Under the pieces are notes generated by a model. It saw only the letters and a program-made list of their open reading frames with translations, made no database searches and was not told where the DNA came from. A stretch of 60,237 bases of DNA. Origin: Arthrobacter sp. PsM3 (lineage in GTDB: Bacteria; Actinomycetota; Actinomycetes; Actinomycetales; Micrococcaceae). Below are positions 37,987-47,588 of this stretch, piece by piece. Made by a program: the position numbers and the translations under genes. The stretch lies in NCBI RefSeq assembly GCF_030433895.1, contig NZ_JARUXE010000030.1, forward strand, positions 1 to 60,237, read 5' to 3'. Positions within the stretch are counted from its first letter, which is position 1; each line of letters opens with the position of its first letter.

Positions 37987-37992
37987 TAGAAT
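37987..37992 (+). promoter_or_regulatory. -10 element TAGAAT, leaderless start of the marR-type gene
   Basis: TAGAAT plus seven bases leads to ATG 38000. This favours ATG 38000 over the upstream ATG 37991, which overlaps the -10 itself. Confidence 0.5.
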
Positions 37993-37999
37993 GGTTGCC

Positions 38000-38524
38000 A
38001 TGAGCAACCCCGCCGAAGGCCCCGGCAGTACCGGCCCTGGCGTCCCCGGCGGCGCGGACGATTCCACCGAAGCGGCACTGACCGCCGTCGAGCACCAGTT
38101 GAGCCTGCTCTGGCGGCGCGCCCGGTCCATCTCCCACCACCTGTCCCGGCAGGTTCATCCGGACATGGAACCGGCGGCCTACGGCCTGCTCACGGTGATC
38201 CGCAAGCAGGGTGCCATCCGGCTGACCGAGCTGGCCTCCAGCATCGGCGTCGGGAAGCCCTCAGTGAGCCGGCAGATCGCTTTCCTGGAACGACTCGGCC
38301 TGGTCGCCAAGGAAGCTGATCCGTTAGACGGACGCGCGCAGATAATCCGCCTGACGCCCATGGGCGAGGAACGGATGCATGAGGTGCAGGACGCACGGCG
38401 CGAGGTGTTCCGCGAACGGCTTGGCGAGTGGCCGCCGGAGGACCTGCAGACCCTGTCCCGCTACATCGCCAAACTCAACGCCACCTACGAGCGGGACGGT
38501 TTCCCCCGCGAAGAACCCCACTAG
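38000..38524 (+). CDS. MarR family transcriptional regulator
   Basis: This 174-residue winged-helix protein has an N-terminal dimer helix (A-L-T-A-V-E-H-Q-L-S-L-L-W), the recognition region R-L-T-E-L-A-S-S-I-G-V-G-K-P-S-V-S-R-Q-I, and the wing D-P-L-D-G-R-A-Q, typical of MarR repressors. The ligand and targets are unknown; autoregulation is usual in the family. If the start is ATG 37991 instead, three residues are added (GGAGG lies eight bases before it). It is divergent from the DUF3046 gene by about 45 bases. Confidence 0.9.
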   Translation: MSNPAEGPGSTGPGVPGGADDSTEAALTAVEHQLSLLWRRARSISHHLSRQVHPDMEPAAYGLLTVIRKQGAIRLTELASSIGVGKPSVSRQIAFLERLGLVAKEADPLDGRAQIIRLTPMGEERMHEVQDARREVFRERLGEWPPEDLQTLSRYIAKLNATYERDGFPREEPH

Positions 38525-38610
38525 CGGGCCTGTTCCTCCCCGCCCGCCCCGGGCCGGGGACGCACAGGCCGGGCGCGGGCAAACCCCGGGCAGGCAGGGA
38601 GAGTACACGC

Positions 38611-38642
38611 AAAAGACCCCGGCACACCGGCCGGGGTCTTTT
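38611..38642. terminator. bidirectional intrinsic terminator
   Basis: AAAAGACCCCGG pairs perfectly with CCGGGGTCTTTT between the convergent marR-type gene and clgR, with A and T tracts on the two sides. Confidence 0.88.
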
Positions 38643-38663
38643 GTCGAGTGGTGGGTGTGGGGG

Positions 38664-39023
38664 CTAACGCGCCCCGGAAAGAAGGCCCTTGGCCAACTCG
38701 TCGTTGAGGTCCGAGTTGAGCTCACGGTCCAGGTCGCGGCCGTAGCGCTGTGCAAATTCCTGCGGGACGGTGTCCGGAACCGCAACACCCTCCGCGACGG
38801 CGACGCGGTCGCTGACCTCGCGGAGCATGATGGAGAGCGGAACATCGAGGGCCGAGCAGATCGAGGAGAGCAGCTCCGAGGAGGCTTCCTTCTGGCCGCG
38901 TTCCACTTCACTCAGGTAGCCCAGGGACACGCGGGCGCTGTGCGAGACTTCGCGGAGGGTACGGCCTTGGCGTTGGCGGACATCGCGGAGTACATCACCG
39001 ATTTCGTGACGAAGTACAACCAT
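38664..39023 (-). CDS. clgR: ClgR-like XRE family transcriptional regulator
   Basis: ClgR activates clp protease and stress genes in actinobacteria and is itself degraded by ClpP. The helix-turn-helix is [20 protein letters not shown]. The C-terminus L-L-S-G-A-R ends with small residues, as in ClpP-degraded ClgR. I start it at ATG 39023 ([10 protein letters not shown]), where known ClgR proteins begin and a perfect AAGGAG lies six bases upstream. A longer form from ATG 39116 (150 residues) is open, and its extra sequence (R-W-K-D-V-G-L-A-D) may also be conserved. Confidence 0.88.
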   Translation of the reverse strand: MVVLRHEIGDVLRDVRQRQGRTLREVSHSARVSLGYLSEVERGQKEASSELLSSICSALDVPLSIMLREVSDRVAVAEGVAVPDTVPQEFAQRYGRDLDRELNSDLNDELAKGLLSGAR

Positions 39024-39090
39024 CTTGCGCTCCTTCTGTTCGCTCTTAGCCTGATCGGCGAGGCCCACATCCTTCCAGCGGACAACGCCG

Positions 39091-39183
39091 TTAACGGATA
39101 CGGGCTGCTTTACCATCTGTATCGCCTTGCTCCCTCTTTATGTCGAGCCCGCCGGTCAGAGCGGACACTGATGATGCTTTCAT
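39091..39183 (-). CDS. 30-codon leader ORF upstream of clgR
   Basis: ATG 39183 is eight bases after GGGAGG, the best ribosome binding site in the clgR leader. It opens a 30-codon frame ([16 protein letters not shown], ending A-A-R-I-R) that stops at 39091, 68 bases before the preferred clgR start. It overlaps the putative long clgR N-terminus in another frame. It may be a regulatory leader peptide; no homology is claimed. The flanking 39024-39256 holds only the clgR promoter region. Confidence 0.4.
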   Translation of the reverse strand: MKASSVSALTGGLDIKREQGDTDGKAARIR

Positions 39184-39256
39184 CCTAGGCGCCTCCCTTA
39201 TTCGGAAGCGACACAATGTAACAACTATTAGGAATCAAGTTTTGTTCCCGGAAACT

Positions 39257-39769
39257 TTACGCCCGGTAGCCTGGGGCCGCCAGAGCTTCCAGGAGGCGTT
39301 CCAGGGCCGCGGCGCAGGCCTGGCCGCGGATCTCCGGGCGGTTGCCCTCGAAGCTGTACCCGAACGACGTCGAGCCTTCCGCGGTGGCGACGCCGATGTA
39401 GACGGAGCCGACATCCTTGCCGCCGTGCGGCTCGGGGCCGGCGACGCCGGTCGTGGAGACGCCGATGTCGGCCCCGCAGATCCTGCGGGCACCGTCCGCC
39501 ATGGCCTCGGCGACCCGGCCGTCGACGGCGCCGACGCTGTCCAGCAGTTCCCGGGGCACTCCCAGCACCTCTGTCTTGACGGTGTTCTGGTAGGACACAA
39601 CGCCGCCCTGGAGCATCCCGGACGCGCCGGGCGTGTCCGCAAGCACGGCGGCGAGCATGCCGGCGGTAAGGGATTCGGCGGTGGCAACGGTCAGGCCGCG
39701 GCCGATCGCCCCGGTGACGGCCTCTTCGGCCAGGTGATGCAGGTTGATCGGGTGGTGGGGATTGGTCAT
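39257..39769 (-). CDS. CinA C-terminal domain protein (NMN amidohydrolase, PncC-type)
   Basis: The 170-residue stand-alone CinA C-terminal domain deamidates nicotinamide mononucleotide. V-A-T-A-E-S-L-T-A-G-M-L-A-A, G-G-V-V-S-Y-Q-N-T-V-K and S-T-T-G-V-A-G-P are the family segments. The N-terminal MoaB-like domain of full-length CinA is absent. ATG 39769 overlaps the pgsA stop by four bases. Confidence 0.94.
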   Translation of the reverse strand: MTNPHHPINLHHLAEEAVTGAIGRGLTVATAESLTAGMLAAVLADTPGASGMLQGGVVSYQNTVKTEVLGVPRELLDSVGAVDGRVAEAMADGARRICGADIGVSTTGVAGPEPHGGKDVGSVYIGVATAEGSTSFGYSFEGNRPEIRGQACAAALERLLEALAAPGYRA

Positions 39770-40407
39770 GGCTTGCCCTCCTGGATCTTCTGTTGCTGTG
39801 CCCTGATGCCGCTGGCGCGCAGCTTGAGGGCCTCGATGACATATTCGCCGCCGGTCCAGACCGTGATCGCGAGGGCCACCATCATGACCGCAAAGGCCAC
39901 GATCCCCAGCCACGGTGCGATTGAGGCCAGCGGGAGGATGTACAGGAAGATGGCCACGGTCTGGATGACGGTCTTGAGTTTGCCGCCGCGCGAGGCCGGG
40001 ATGACGCCGTAGCGGATGACGAAGAAGCGCAGGGCCGTGACGCCCCATTCACGGACCAGGATCAGGATGGTGACCCACCAGGGCAGCTCCCCCAGCAGCG
40101 AGAGCATCACGAGGGCCGAGCCGATCAACAGCTTGTCCGCGATCGGGTCGGCGATCTTGCCGAAGTCGGTGATGAGGCCGCGGCTGCGGGCGATGTCGCC
40201 GTCGAGCTTGTCGGTGTAGATGGCGACGGCGAAGGTTGCCGCGGCAACCCAGCGCCAGACGCCGTTCTGCGCGACCAGCCCGGGTGCGTCGAGCAGGAGG
40301 AACCAGACGAAGAACGGCACCATCACAATCCGCAGCATCGTCAGGATGTTGGGCAGGTTCCAGATTCCGGGGGCGGATCCGGCCTTGTTTGCTTCGGCGC
40401 TAGTCAC
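39766..40407 (-). CDS. pgsA: CDP-diacylglycerol--glycerol-3-phosphate 3-phosphatidyltransferase
   Basis: This membrane enzyme makes phosphatidylglycerol phosphate. The CDP-alcohol phosphotransferase motif D-x2-D-G-x2-A-R-x8-G-x3-D-x3-D is intact in D-K-L-D-G-D-I-A-R through F-G-K-I-A-D-P-I-A-D. Five to six membrane helices are visible in 213 residues. It starts at GTG 40407, ten bases after the ftsK stop, and is coupled to the CinA-domain gene. Confidence 0.94.
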   Translation of the reverse strand: MTSAEANKAGSAPGIWNLPNILTMLRIVMVPFFVWFLLLDAPGLVAQNGVWRWVAAATFAVAIYTDKLDGDIARSRGLITDFGKIADPIADKLLIGSALVMLSLLGELPWWVTILILVREWGVTALRFFVIRYGVIPASRGGKLKTVIQTVAIFLYILPLASIAPWLGIVAFAVMMVALAITVWTGGEYVIEALKLRASGIRAQQQKIQEGKP

Positions 40408-40413
40408 CTTCCT

Positions 40414-40419
40414 AGGCTA
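40414..40419 (-). promoter_or_regulatory. -10 element TAGCCT of pgsA, containing the ftsK stop codon
   Basis: The first three bases are the ftsK TAG stop (40419-40417). AGGAAG and GTG 40407 follow, so pgsA could be leaderless or read through from ftsK. Confidence 0.5.
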
Positions 40420-43398
40420 CCTTCCGGTGAGCGACCAGGCGTCCTCGGAGCCCCCGTCGTCCTCATCCGGGCCGGAGCCCCCGTTGGCGCCGCCGGCGCC
40501 GTCTGCGCCGTCTGCGCCGTCGTAGTACCGGGTGTTCTGGCCGCGCCGGTCCAGGTCCGCGGCGACGAGGTCCTCCGCGTAGCCGCCCTGGCCAATGTTC
40601 GCGTTGGCGTTCTCGCTCAGCGCAGCGGTCTGGGAATCGGTGATGGCGGGCACCTCCATGCCCTTCATGGCCGCGAGAACCGTCGCCAGGTCATCGGGCT
40701 TGACCAGGACATCGCGGGCCTTGGAGCCCTCGGAGGGGCCCACCACGCCGCGGGATTCGAGCAGGTCCATCAGCCGGCCGGCCTTCGCGAAGCCGACGCG
40801 GAGCTTGCGCTGAAGCATCGAGGTGGAGCCGAACTGGGTCGTGACGACGAGCTCGGTCGCCTGCAGCAGGACCTCGAGATCGTCCCCGATGTCGTCGTCG
40901 ATCTGCTTCTTCGGCGCCTCGGGGGCGACGTCGTCGCGGTACACGGCCTTGAGCTGGCCCTTGACGTGCTCGACCACCTTGTGGATTTCCGATTCGGTGA
41001 CCCAGGCGCCCTGGACACGCATGGCCTTCGACGCGCCCATGGGCAGGAACAGCGCGTCGCCCTGGCCGATCAGCTTCTCTGCGCCCGGCTGGTCCAGGAC
41101 CACGCGGGAGTCGGTCACCGAGGAGGTCGCGAACGCCATCCTCGACGGCACGTTGGCTTTGATCAGGCCGGTGACCACGTCGACGGAGGGCCGCTGGGTG
41201 GCGAGCACGAGGTGGATGCCGGCGGCACGGGCCAGCTGGGTGATGCGGACAATCGAGTCCTCGACGTCGCGCGGGGCGACCATCATCAGGTCGGCGAGTT
41301 CGTCGACGATCACCAGCAGGTACGGGTACGGCCGGATGACCCGTTTGGACCCCTCGGGCGGGTGGACCTTGCCCGCGCGGACGGCCTTGTTGAAGTCGTC
41401 GATGTGCTTGAAACCGTAGTTGGCGAGGTCGTCGTAGCGGGCGTCCATCTCGCGGACCACCCATTGCAGGGCCTCGGCTGCCTTCTTGGGGTTGGTGATG
41501 ATCGGGGTGATGAGGTGCGGGACGCCCTCGTAGGCGGTGAGTTCCACCCGCTTGGGGTCCACCATGACCATGCGGACCTCGTCGGGGGTGGCGCGCATCA
41601 GGATGGAGGTGATCATGGCGTTCACGAACGCCGACTTGCCGGCACCGGTGGCGCCCGCCACGAGAAGGTGGGGCATCTTGGCGAGGTTCGCGACGACGTA
41701 GCCGCCCTCGACGTCCTTGCCGACGCCGATCACCATGGGGTGCTCGGTCCGGCGAGCGTTCTGGCTGCGGAGCACATCGCCGAGGGACACGGTCTCGCGG
41801 TCGGTGTTGGGGATCTCGATGCCGATCGCGGACCGGCCCGGGATCGGGCTCAGGATGCGGACGTCCGAGCTGGCGACGGCATAGGAGATGTTCTTGGACA
41901 GGGCGGTGACGCGTTCCACCTTGGTGCCCGGGGAGAGCTCGATCTCGTAGCGGGTCACGGTGGGGCCGCGGCTAAACCCGGTGACCTGGGCCTCGACGTT
42001 GAACTGGTTCAGGGTTTCGGTCAGCGAGGCGACAATCGCATCGTTGGCTTCGGTGCGTTCCTTGGGGATGGAGCCCGGGGTCAGGACGTCTGACGGCGGC
42101 AGCGTGTACGTCACGTCGCCGGCCAGCGAGAGCTGTTCGGTGCGCTGCGGAATCGGGGTGGGCAGGGGTGCCGGCACGACCGGTTTGGAGGGGACCTTCG
42201 CGGCGGCTGCCACGGCGGCCGAGCCGGGTGCGGGCGCGGCCGGGTTCAGTGAGCCTGCAGCGATCATGCCCGGGGTGACGAGCGGGATCGCCTCGGTGGC
42301 GTTCTCCCCCGCCGCTCCGGCGGCGGTTCCCAGCCCCTGGGCTGCCTTGATTTTCTCGACGGCGATCTCGGCCTGGGTGGGGCGGCGCACCCCCGGTGCA
42401 ACGGACTTGGAGCCGGTTTTACCGCCACCGGCGGATCGGGCGGCTTCGGCTTCCTCATCGGCGATGAGGGCCCGTTCGAAGGCCTCGTCGCCGACGTAGC
42501 CTTCGAGTCCGGCCTCCTCGTCGTGGTCCTTGCCGAAGAGGCGGCGGCGTTTCTTCTTCGCCGGGGCGGGGGTGTCGTTTTCGTAGAGGTAGCTGCGGTC
42601 GTGGCCCTGGCCCGTGCCCTCGCCGTCGTCGTCCTGCAGGTCGATGCCCATGAGGTGCTCGTAGGCGGCGCGCAGCCGGCCGGGGATGGCACCGAACGGC
42701 GTGGCGGTGACGATCAGCAGCGACGTGAAGGCGAGCAGGCTGTAAACGGCCACCGGGACTGCGGGGTGGATGGCGGCCAGCGGGGCCGCGGCGAGGTAGC
42801 CGAGCATGCCGCCGGCGTGGCGCAGTCCGTCGAACCCCTCCGCGACGGTGGGTTTCCCGCCGATGATGTGGGCCAGGCCGGAGCCGGCGAAGGTCATGAT
42901 CAGGAAGCCGATCCCGATCCGGTTGTTGCCGCGGCCGTCGGCGGGCTGGCGGAACAGCCGGAAGGCGCAGACAATCAGCATCAGCGGCAGCAGCAGCGAC
43001 ATCCAGCCGAAGGTGCCGTTGATGACGGCGTAGACCGTGTCCGGGAACCAGCCCTGGAAGCCCCACCAGGCGAAGGTGGCGACAAAGACCCCGAGCGCTA
43101 GGTTGAACAGGGCTGCGCCGTCGCGGCGGTCCCCGGGGGCGAGGTCGCTGACGTCGTAGCCGATCCGGCGGATTCCCGCCCCGACGACGTGGGCAACGCC
43201 CAGCCAGGCGCCGGCCACAACCCGGACCGGCCAGGGCTGTTTGGGTTCGACGGCGGCCAGCTGGCGAGTGCGCGCGGCGGCCGTGGTTCCGGAGGGCTTG
43301 CTGGTTTTTGACGCAGCCGGGCCGGAGCCCCGGGCCGAAGGGCTGCCTGATTTACCGCTGGGGTTTCCTCTAGGCGCGGAGGAAGTACGTGTCGCCAT
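40417..43398 (-). CDS. ftsK: DNA translocase FtsK
   Basis: FtsK clears chromosome termini through the septum and drives dimer resolution. The 993 residues comprise an N-terminal region with four to five membrane helices (about 70-250), an Ala/Pro/Gly linker, the RecA-like motor with Walker A G-A-T-G-A-G-K-S (about 580) and D-E-L-A-D-L-M-M, and a C-terminal gamma winged helix (about 880-950) recognising KOPS. I start at ATG 43398 (M-A-T-R-T-S-S-A-P-R-G); the upstream open frame to 43506 is not homologous. Confidence 0.95.
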   Translation of the reverse strand: MATRTSSAPRGNPSGKSGSPSARGSGPAASKTSKPSGTTAAARTRQLAAVEPKQPWPVRVVAGAWLGVAHVVGAGIRRIGYDVSDLAPGDRRDGAALFNLALGVFVATFAWWGFQGWFPDTVYAVINGTFGWMSLLLPLMLIVCAFRLFRQPADGRGNNRIGIGFLIMTFAGSGLAHIIGGKPTVAEGFDGLRHAGGMLGYLAAAPLAAIHPAVPVAVYSLLAFTSLLIVTATPFGAIPGRLRAAYEHLMGIDLQDDDGEGTGQGHDRSYLYENDTPAPAKKKRRRLFGKDHDEEAGLEGYVGDEAFERALIADEEAEAARSAGGGKTGSKSVAPGVRRPTQAEIAVEKIKAAQGLGTAAGAAGENATEAIPLVTPGMIAAGSLNPAAPAPGSAAVAAAAKVPSKPVVPAPLPTPIPQRTEQLSLAGDVTYTLPPSDVLTPGSIPKERTEANDAIVASLTETLNQFNVEAQVTGFSRGPTVTRYEIELSPGTKVERVTALSKNISYAVASSDVRILSPIPGRSAIGIEIPNTDRETVSLGDVLRSQNARRTEHPMVIGVGKDVEGGYVVANLAKMPHLLVAGATGAGKSAFVNAMITSILMRATPDEVRMVMVDPKRVELTAYEGVPHLITPIITNPKKAAEALQWVVREMDARYDDLANYGFKHIDDFNKAVRAGKVHPPEGSKRVIRPYPYLLVIVDELADLMMVAPRDVEDSIVRITQLARAAGIHLVLATQRPSVDVVTGLIKANVPSRMAFATSSVTDSRVVLDQPGAEKLIGQGDALFLPMGASKAMRVQGAWVTESEIHKVVEHVKGQLKAVYRDDVAPEAPKKQIDDDIGDDLEVLLQATELVVTTQFGSTSMLQRKLRVGFAKAGRLMDLLESRGVVGPSEGSKARDVLVKPDDLATVLAAMKGMEVPAITDSQTAALSENANANIGQGGYAEDLVAADLDRRGQNTRYYDGADGADGAGGANGGSGPDEDDGGSEDAWSLTGR

Positions 43399-43405
43399 AC
43401 CCGCT

Positions 43406-43411
43406 ACGGTA
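43406..43411 (-). promoter_or_regulatory. -10 element TACCGT, leaderless start of ftsK
   Basis: TACCGT is seven bases before ATG 43398; the position supports the shorter FtsK start. Confidence 0.5.
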
Positions 43412-43483
43412 CCTGACGCCGGGCCGAAAACCGCGGATTTCCGGGCTTCCGCGGGGATCATGTTGCGGGCCGGGCACGCAAGA

Positions 43484-43537
43484 ACGGCCCTCCCGGTCCG
43501 CCGCAAGCTGGAGCCTGCGGCAGGCCGGGACGGCCGT
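43484..43537 (-). terminator. terminator-like hairpin after rnj
   Basis: A long interrupted stem (ACGGCC with GGCCGT, then CCCGG with CCGGG and a GCCGCA/TGCGGC core) is followed on the minus strand by TTCTT. It separates rnj from ftsK. Confidence 0.55.
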
Positions 43538-43567
43538 TGAGCTGCGGGGCGCTGGCGCCGCCGGGGC

Positions 43568-45259
<1,692 letters not shown>

Positions 45260-45319
45260 AATGCACTACTTTCCAGGCGGGTACCGGCCTGGTCTCTACT
45301 CATCAGAATGAACACCTGA

Positions 45320-46228
45320 TCAGGAAAAGACCATTCCGGCTTCCGCCAAATCCTCGCGGATGGTTTCGATCTCAGCTTCGTCCGGCTCCACGAGGGGCAA
45401 ACGGACAACCGAGTTGGGCAGGACTCCCTGCCACTTAAGAACTTGCTTCGCAGCAACAGCACCCTGGATATGGGTCATCACTGCACGGACCAGAGGGTCC
45501 AGTTCGAAATGTATGGTGCGGGCGGTGGCGAAGTCGCCCGCAAGTGCGGCGTCGATCATGGCGCGGAACTGCCGCGTCGCGACGTGCGCGGAGACGCTGA
45601 CGAGCCCGACAGCGCCGGCTGACATCCACGGCAGGGTCAGCCCGTCGTCGCCGGAGTAGACGTCAAGGTCGGTGTTTGCAAGGACACGGGTGACGGCGGC
45701 AAAATCGGCCTTGGCATCCTTGAGCGCCACAATGTTCCGGTGGTCCGCGAGCCGGATCATGGTTTCGGGCAGGATCGGCACGCAGGAACGGCCGGGGATG
45801 TCGTAGACCATGACGGGCAGATCGGCGGCGTCGGCGACGGCTTCAATGTGGGCCTGGATGCCGGCCTGGCTCGGCTTGTTGTAATACGGGGTGACAATCA
45901 GCTGGCCGTGCGCTCCGGCTTTCGCGGCGCGCTTGGCCATTTCGATCGAGTGCGAGGTGTGGTTCGTGCCGGTCCCCGCGATGACCTTGGCCCGGTCCCC
46001 CACGGCCTCCACGATGACCCGGAAAAGCTTTTCCTTCTCGTCGTCTTCCAGGGTGGAGGTCTCCCCCGTGGTGCCGGAAATAACGAGGGCATCGTTGCCG
46101 TCGTCGACGAGCTTGTTGGCCAGTTCGGCGTTCTGCTGGTAGTCGACCTCACCGTCGGAAGTGAAAGGTGTGACCATGGCGGTCACGAGGGTTCCGAACG
46201 TGTACGAGCGAGTATCAGAGTCAGCCAT
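45320..46228 (-). CDS. dapA: 4-hydroxy-tetrahydrodipicolinate synthase
   Basis: DapA condenses pyruvate and aspartate semialdehyde, the first committed step to lysine and diaminopimelate. The Schiff-base lysine is Lys170 in N-I-V-A-L-K-D-A-K. S-G-T-T-G-E at about 51-56 binds pyruvate, and V-Y-D-I-P-G-R-S is the active-site loop (N-I-P-x-R in most homologues, here D-I-P-G-R). The 302 residues are normal. Confidence 0.96.
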   Translation of the reverse strand: MADSDTRSYTFGTLVTAMVTPFTSDGEVDYQQNAELANKLVDDGNDALVISGTTGETSTLEDDEKEKLFRVIVEAVGDRAKVIAGTGTNHTSHSIEMAKRAAKAGAHGQLIVTPYYNKPSQAGIQAHIEAVADAADLPVMVYDIPGRSCVPILPETMIRLADHRNIVALKDAKADFAAVTRVLANTDLDVYSGDDGLTLPWMSAGAVGLVSVSAHVATRQFRAMIDAALAGDFATARTIHFELDPLVRAVMTHIQGAVAAKQVLKWQGVLPNSVVRLPLVEPDEAEIETIREDLAEAGMVFS

Positions 46229-46235
46229 ATGAAAA

Positions 46236-46241
46236 ACGTTA
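46236..46241 (-). promoter_or_regulatory. -10 element TAACGT, leaderless start of dapA
   Basis: TAACGT lies seven bases before ATG 46228, with an AT-rich TTTTCAT between. Confidence 0.5.
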
Positions 46242-46306
46242 CCCTGTCCCCGGCGTGATGTGACAATGGGGGCGACGTGATGAAGATCAAACCCGGCCTG
46301 CGGGCC

Positions 46307-47110
46307 TCACCCGGAGGCCTGCCGGGGGGATGCGGGAGCCCGGCGGTGGAGGCCATCGCGTTCCCGGACGTGGTGGTCCAGGACGGTGTGCTGCAGGGTG
46401 GCGGTCAGCACTTCTGTCCCCGTTCCCGCGGCCTGCCGGATCACGCCTCCGTCCGGGCCCCAGAAGCCGCTCCCGCCGGCCGAGGCCCCGAGCCCGGTAG
46501 TACCGCCGAGGTTGGCCAGCAGGCTGAACATCCCGTTGTCCCTGGCCCGCGCGACGAGGTGCCGGGCCAGCCGGCTGGCCTCGCCGGCGGTATAAAGGGC
46601 CGAGACGGCGTAGATGTCCGCGCCGGCCGCCGCCGCCCCGCGGCCATGGGCCGGGTGGCCGGCGTCCAGGCAGATGGCCAGGGCGACCTTCCAGCCGTCG
46701 AGGTCCAGGACGGCCGTCCGGTCCCCGGCGCTGAAGGACTGTTGCTCCGGGCCGTGGAGCCGGACCTTGAAACCGGTTTCCAGCTGGCCGCCGGGGTGCA
46801 GGGCCAGCGAGGCGAGTCTGGGCGTGCCGTCCGCTTCCTTGAACGGGGCGCCGACAACCGCGGTAATCCCGGTCCGCCGGCAAATTTCGCGCAGGCCGTC
46901 CAGCCGGGCGTCCCCGGCGGTCACCCACCAGTCCGGATCCGCCAGCCCGTCCAGCCGGTAACCGGTGAGGGAAAGCTCGGGAAAGACCACCAGCCGGGCA
47001 CCGTGGTCGTCGGCGTCCTCGATCAGCCGGATATGTTCCGGGACATTGGCGGCAAGGCCTCCCTCGAGGGCCGTGTACTGGATGGCGGCAAGCGTCAGCG
47101 CTGTAGTCAC
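46307..47110 (-). CDS. carbon-nitrogen hydrolase (nitrilase superfamily)
   Basis: The 267-residue enzyme has the Glu-Lys-Cys triad: Glu45 (V-F-P-E-L-S-L-T-G-Y), Lys115 (G-F-K-V-R-L-H-G-P) and Cys147 (A-I-C-L-D-A-G-H-P). Such enzymes cleave amides such as N-carbamoyl or omega-amide substrates. The residue after the Cys region (D-A-G-H) differs from the usual C-Y-D/E-x-x-F, so the subfamily is unclear. The C-terminal ~20 residues are variable. The start is GTG 47110. Confidence 0.9.
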   Translation of the reverse strand: MTTALTLAAIQYTALEGGLAANVPEHIRLIEDADDHGARLVVFPELSLTGYRLDGLADPDWWVTAGDARLDGLREICRRTGITAVVGAPFKEADGTPRLASLALHPGGQLETGFKVRLHGPEQQSFSAGDRTAVLDLDGWKVALAICLDAGHPAHGRGAAAAGADIYAVSALYTAGEASRLARHLVARARDNGMFSLLANLGGTTGLGASAGGSGFWGPDGGVIRQAAGTGTEVLTATLQHTVLDHHVRERDGLHRRAPASPRQASG

Positions 47111-47116
47111 CCTGCC

Positions 47117-47122
47117 ATCCTA
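47117..47122 (-). promoter_or_regulatory. -10 element TAGGAT, leaderless start of the nitrilase gene
   Basis: TAGGAT is six bases before GTG 47110, within the 20-base gap after the SOS gene's stop. Confidence 0.5.
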
Positions 47123-47130
47123 GGCACCGC

Positions 47131-47472
47131 TCACGCGGCCGGGGCAGTCCTGCCGGAAGGTGTAGCGCAGTAGCGGCCCACGGCATCCTCCCGAAGCCCT
47201 TCGGCCCACGCCGCGAGCCGCTGCGCCGCCCGGACATAGTGGAACAGTTCACCGGGCGTGAGCGCTTCAAGGTCGGTTTCGGCGAGCCGGCGGGCCAGCT
47301 CGGCGCCGGGCGGCTGCACCGACAGGGCAGCGCCCTCCTGCTGCCACTGGACGTCCTCCGCGGGTTCGCCGGCAACGAGCTGGCGGAACAGGAAGTCCAC
47401 GACGCCGGGACTCATGGCCTTCAAGACGCCGGGCGTTGCGTCCGGCTGAACGGGTTCTGATGGATTGTTCAT
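47131..47472 (-). CDS. small SOS-controlled protein with DUF222-like helix
   Basis: The 113-residue protein from ATG 47472 (M-N-N-P-S-E-P) has no close family I can name. Its C-terminal part (L-T-P-G-E-L-F-H-Y-V-R-A-A-Q-R-L-A-A-W-A-E-G) resembles the N-terminal helices of DUF222/13E12 HNH-type proteins, but there is no nuclease domain. It is cytoplasmic and acidic. The longer frame upstream (to 47574) runs through the promoter and is rejected. A near-perfect LexA box fills the promoter, so DNA damage should induce it. Confidence 0.75.
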   Translation of the reverse strand: MNNPSEPVQPDATPGVLKAMSPGVVDFLFRQLVAGEPAEDVQWQQEGAALSVQPPGAELARRLAETDLEALTPGELFHYVRAAQRLAAWAEGLREDAVGRYCATPSGRTAPAA

Positions 47473-47478
47473 AACGAC

Positions 47479-47507
47479 ATCGTATTCGAACATATATTCG
47501 AATACAA
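47479..47507 (-). promoter_or_regulatory. SOS promoter with LexA box 47486-47501
   Basis: On the minus strand TTGTAT (47507-47502) and TACGAT (47484-47479) are spaced 17 bases, and the spacer is almost entirely the palindromic box TCGAACATATATTCGA (plus-strand reading). The -10 ends six bases before ATG 47472. This is the best-formed SOS promoter in the window. Confidence 0.88.
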
Positions 47508-47588
47508 GGCCTGTGCGGCTCCTGTGAACACCTCCGGATCCGCCCCGTTGCCCGGGATCACCCGTGCCGGTCATGAGACGATCAAAAG

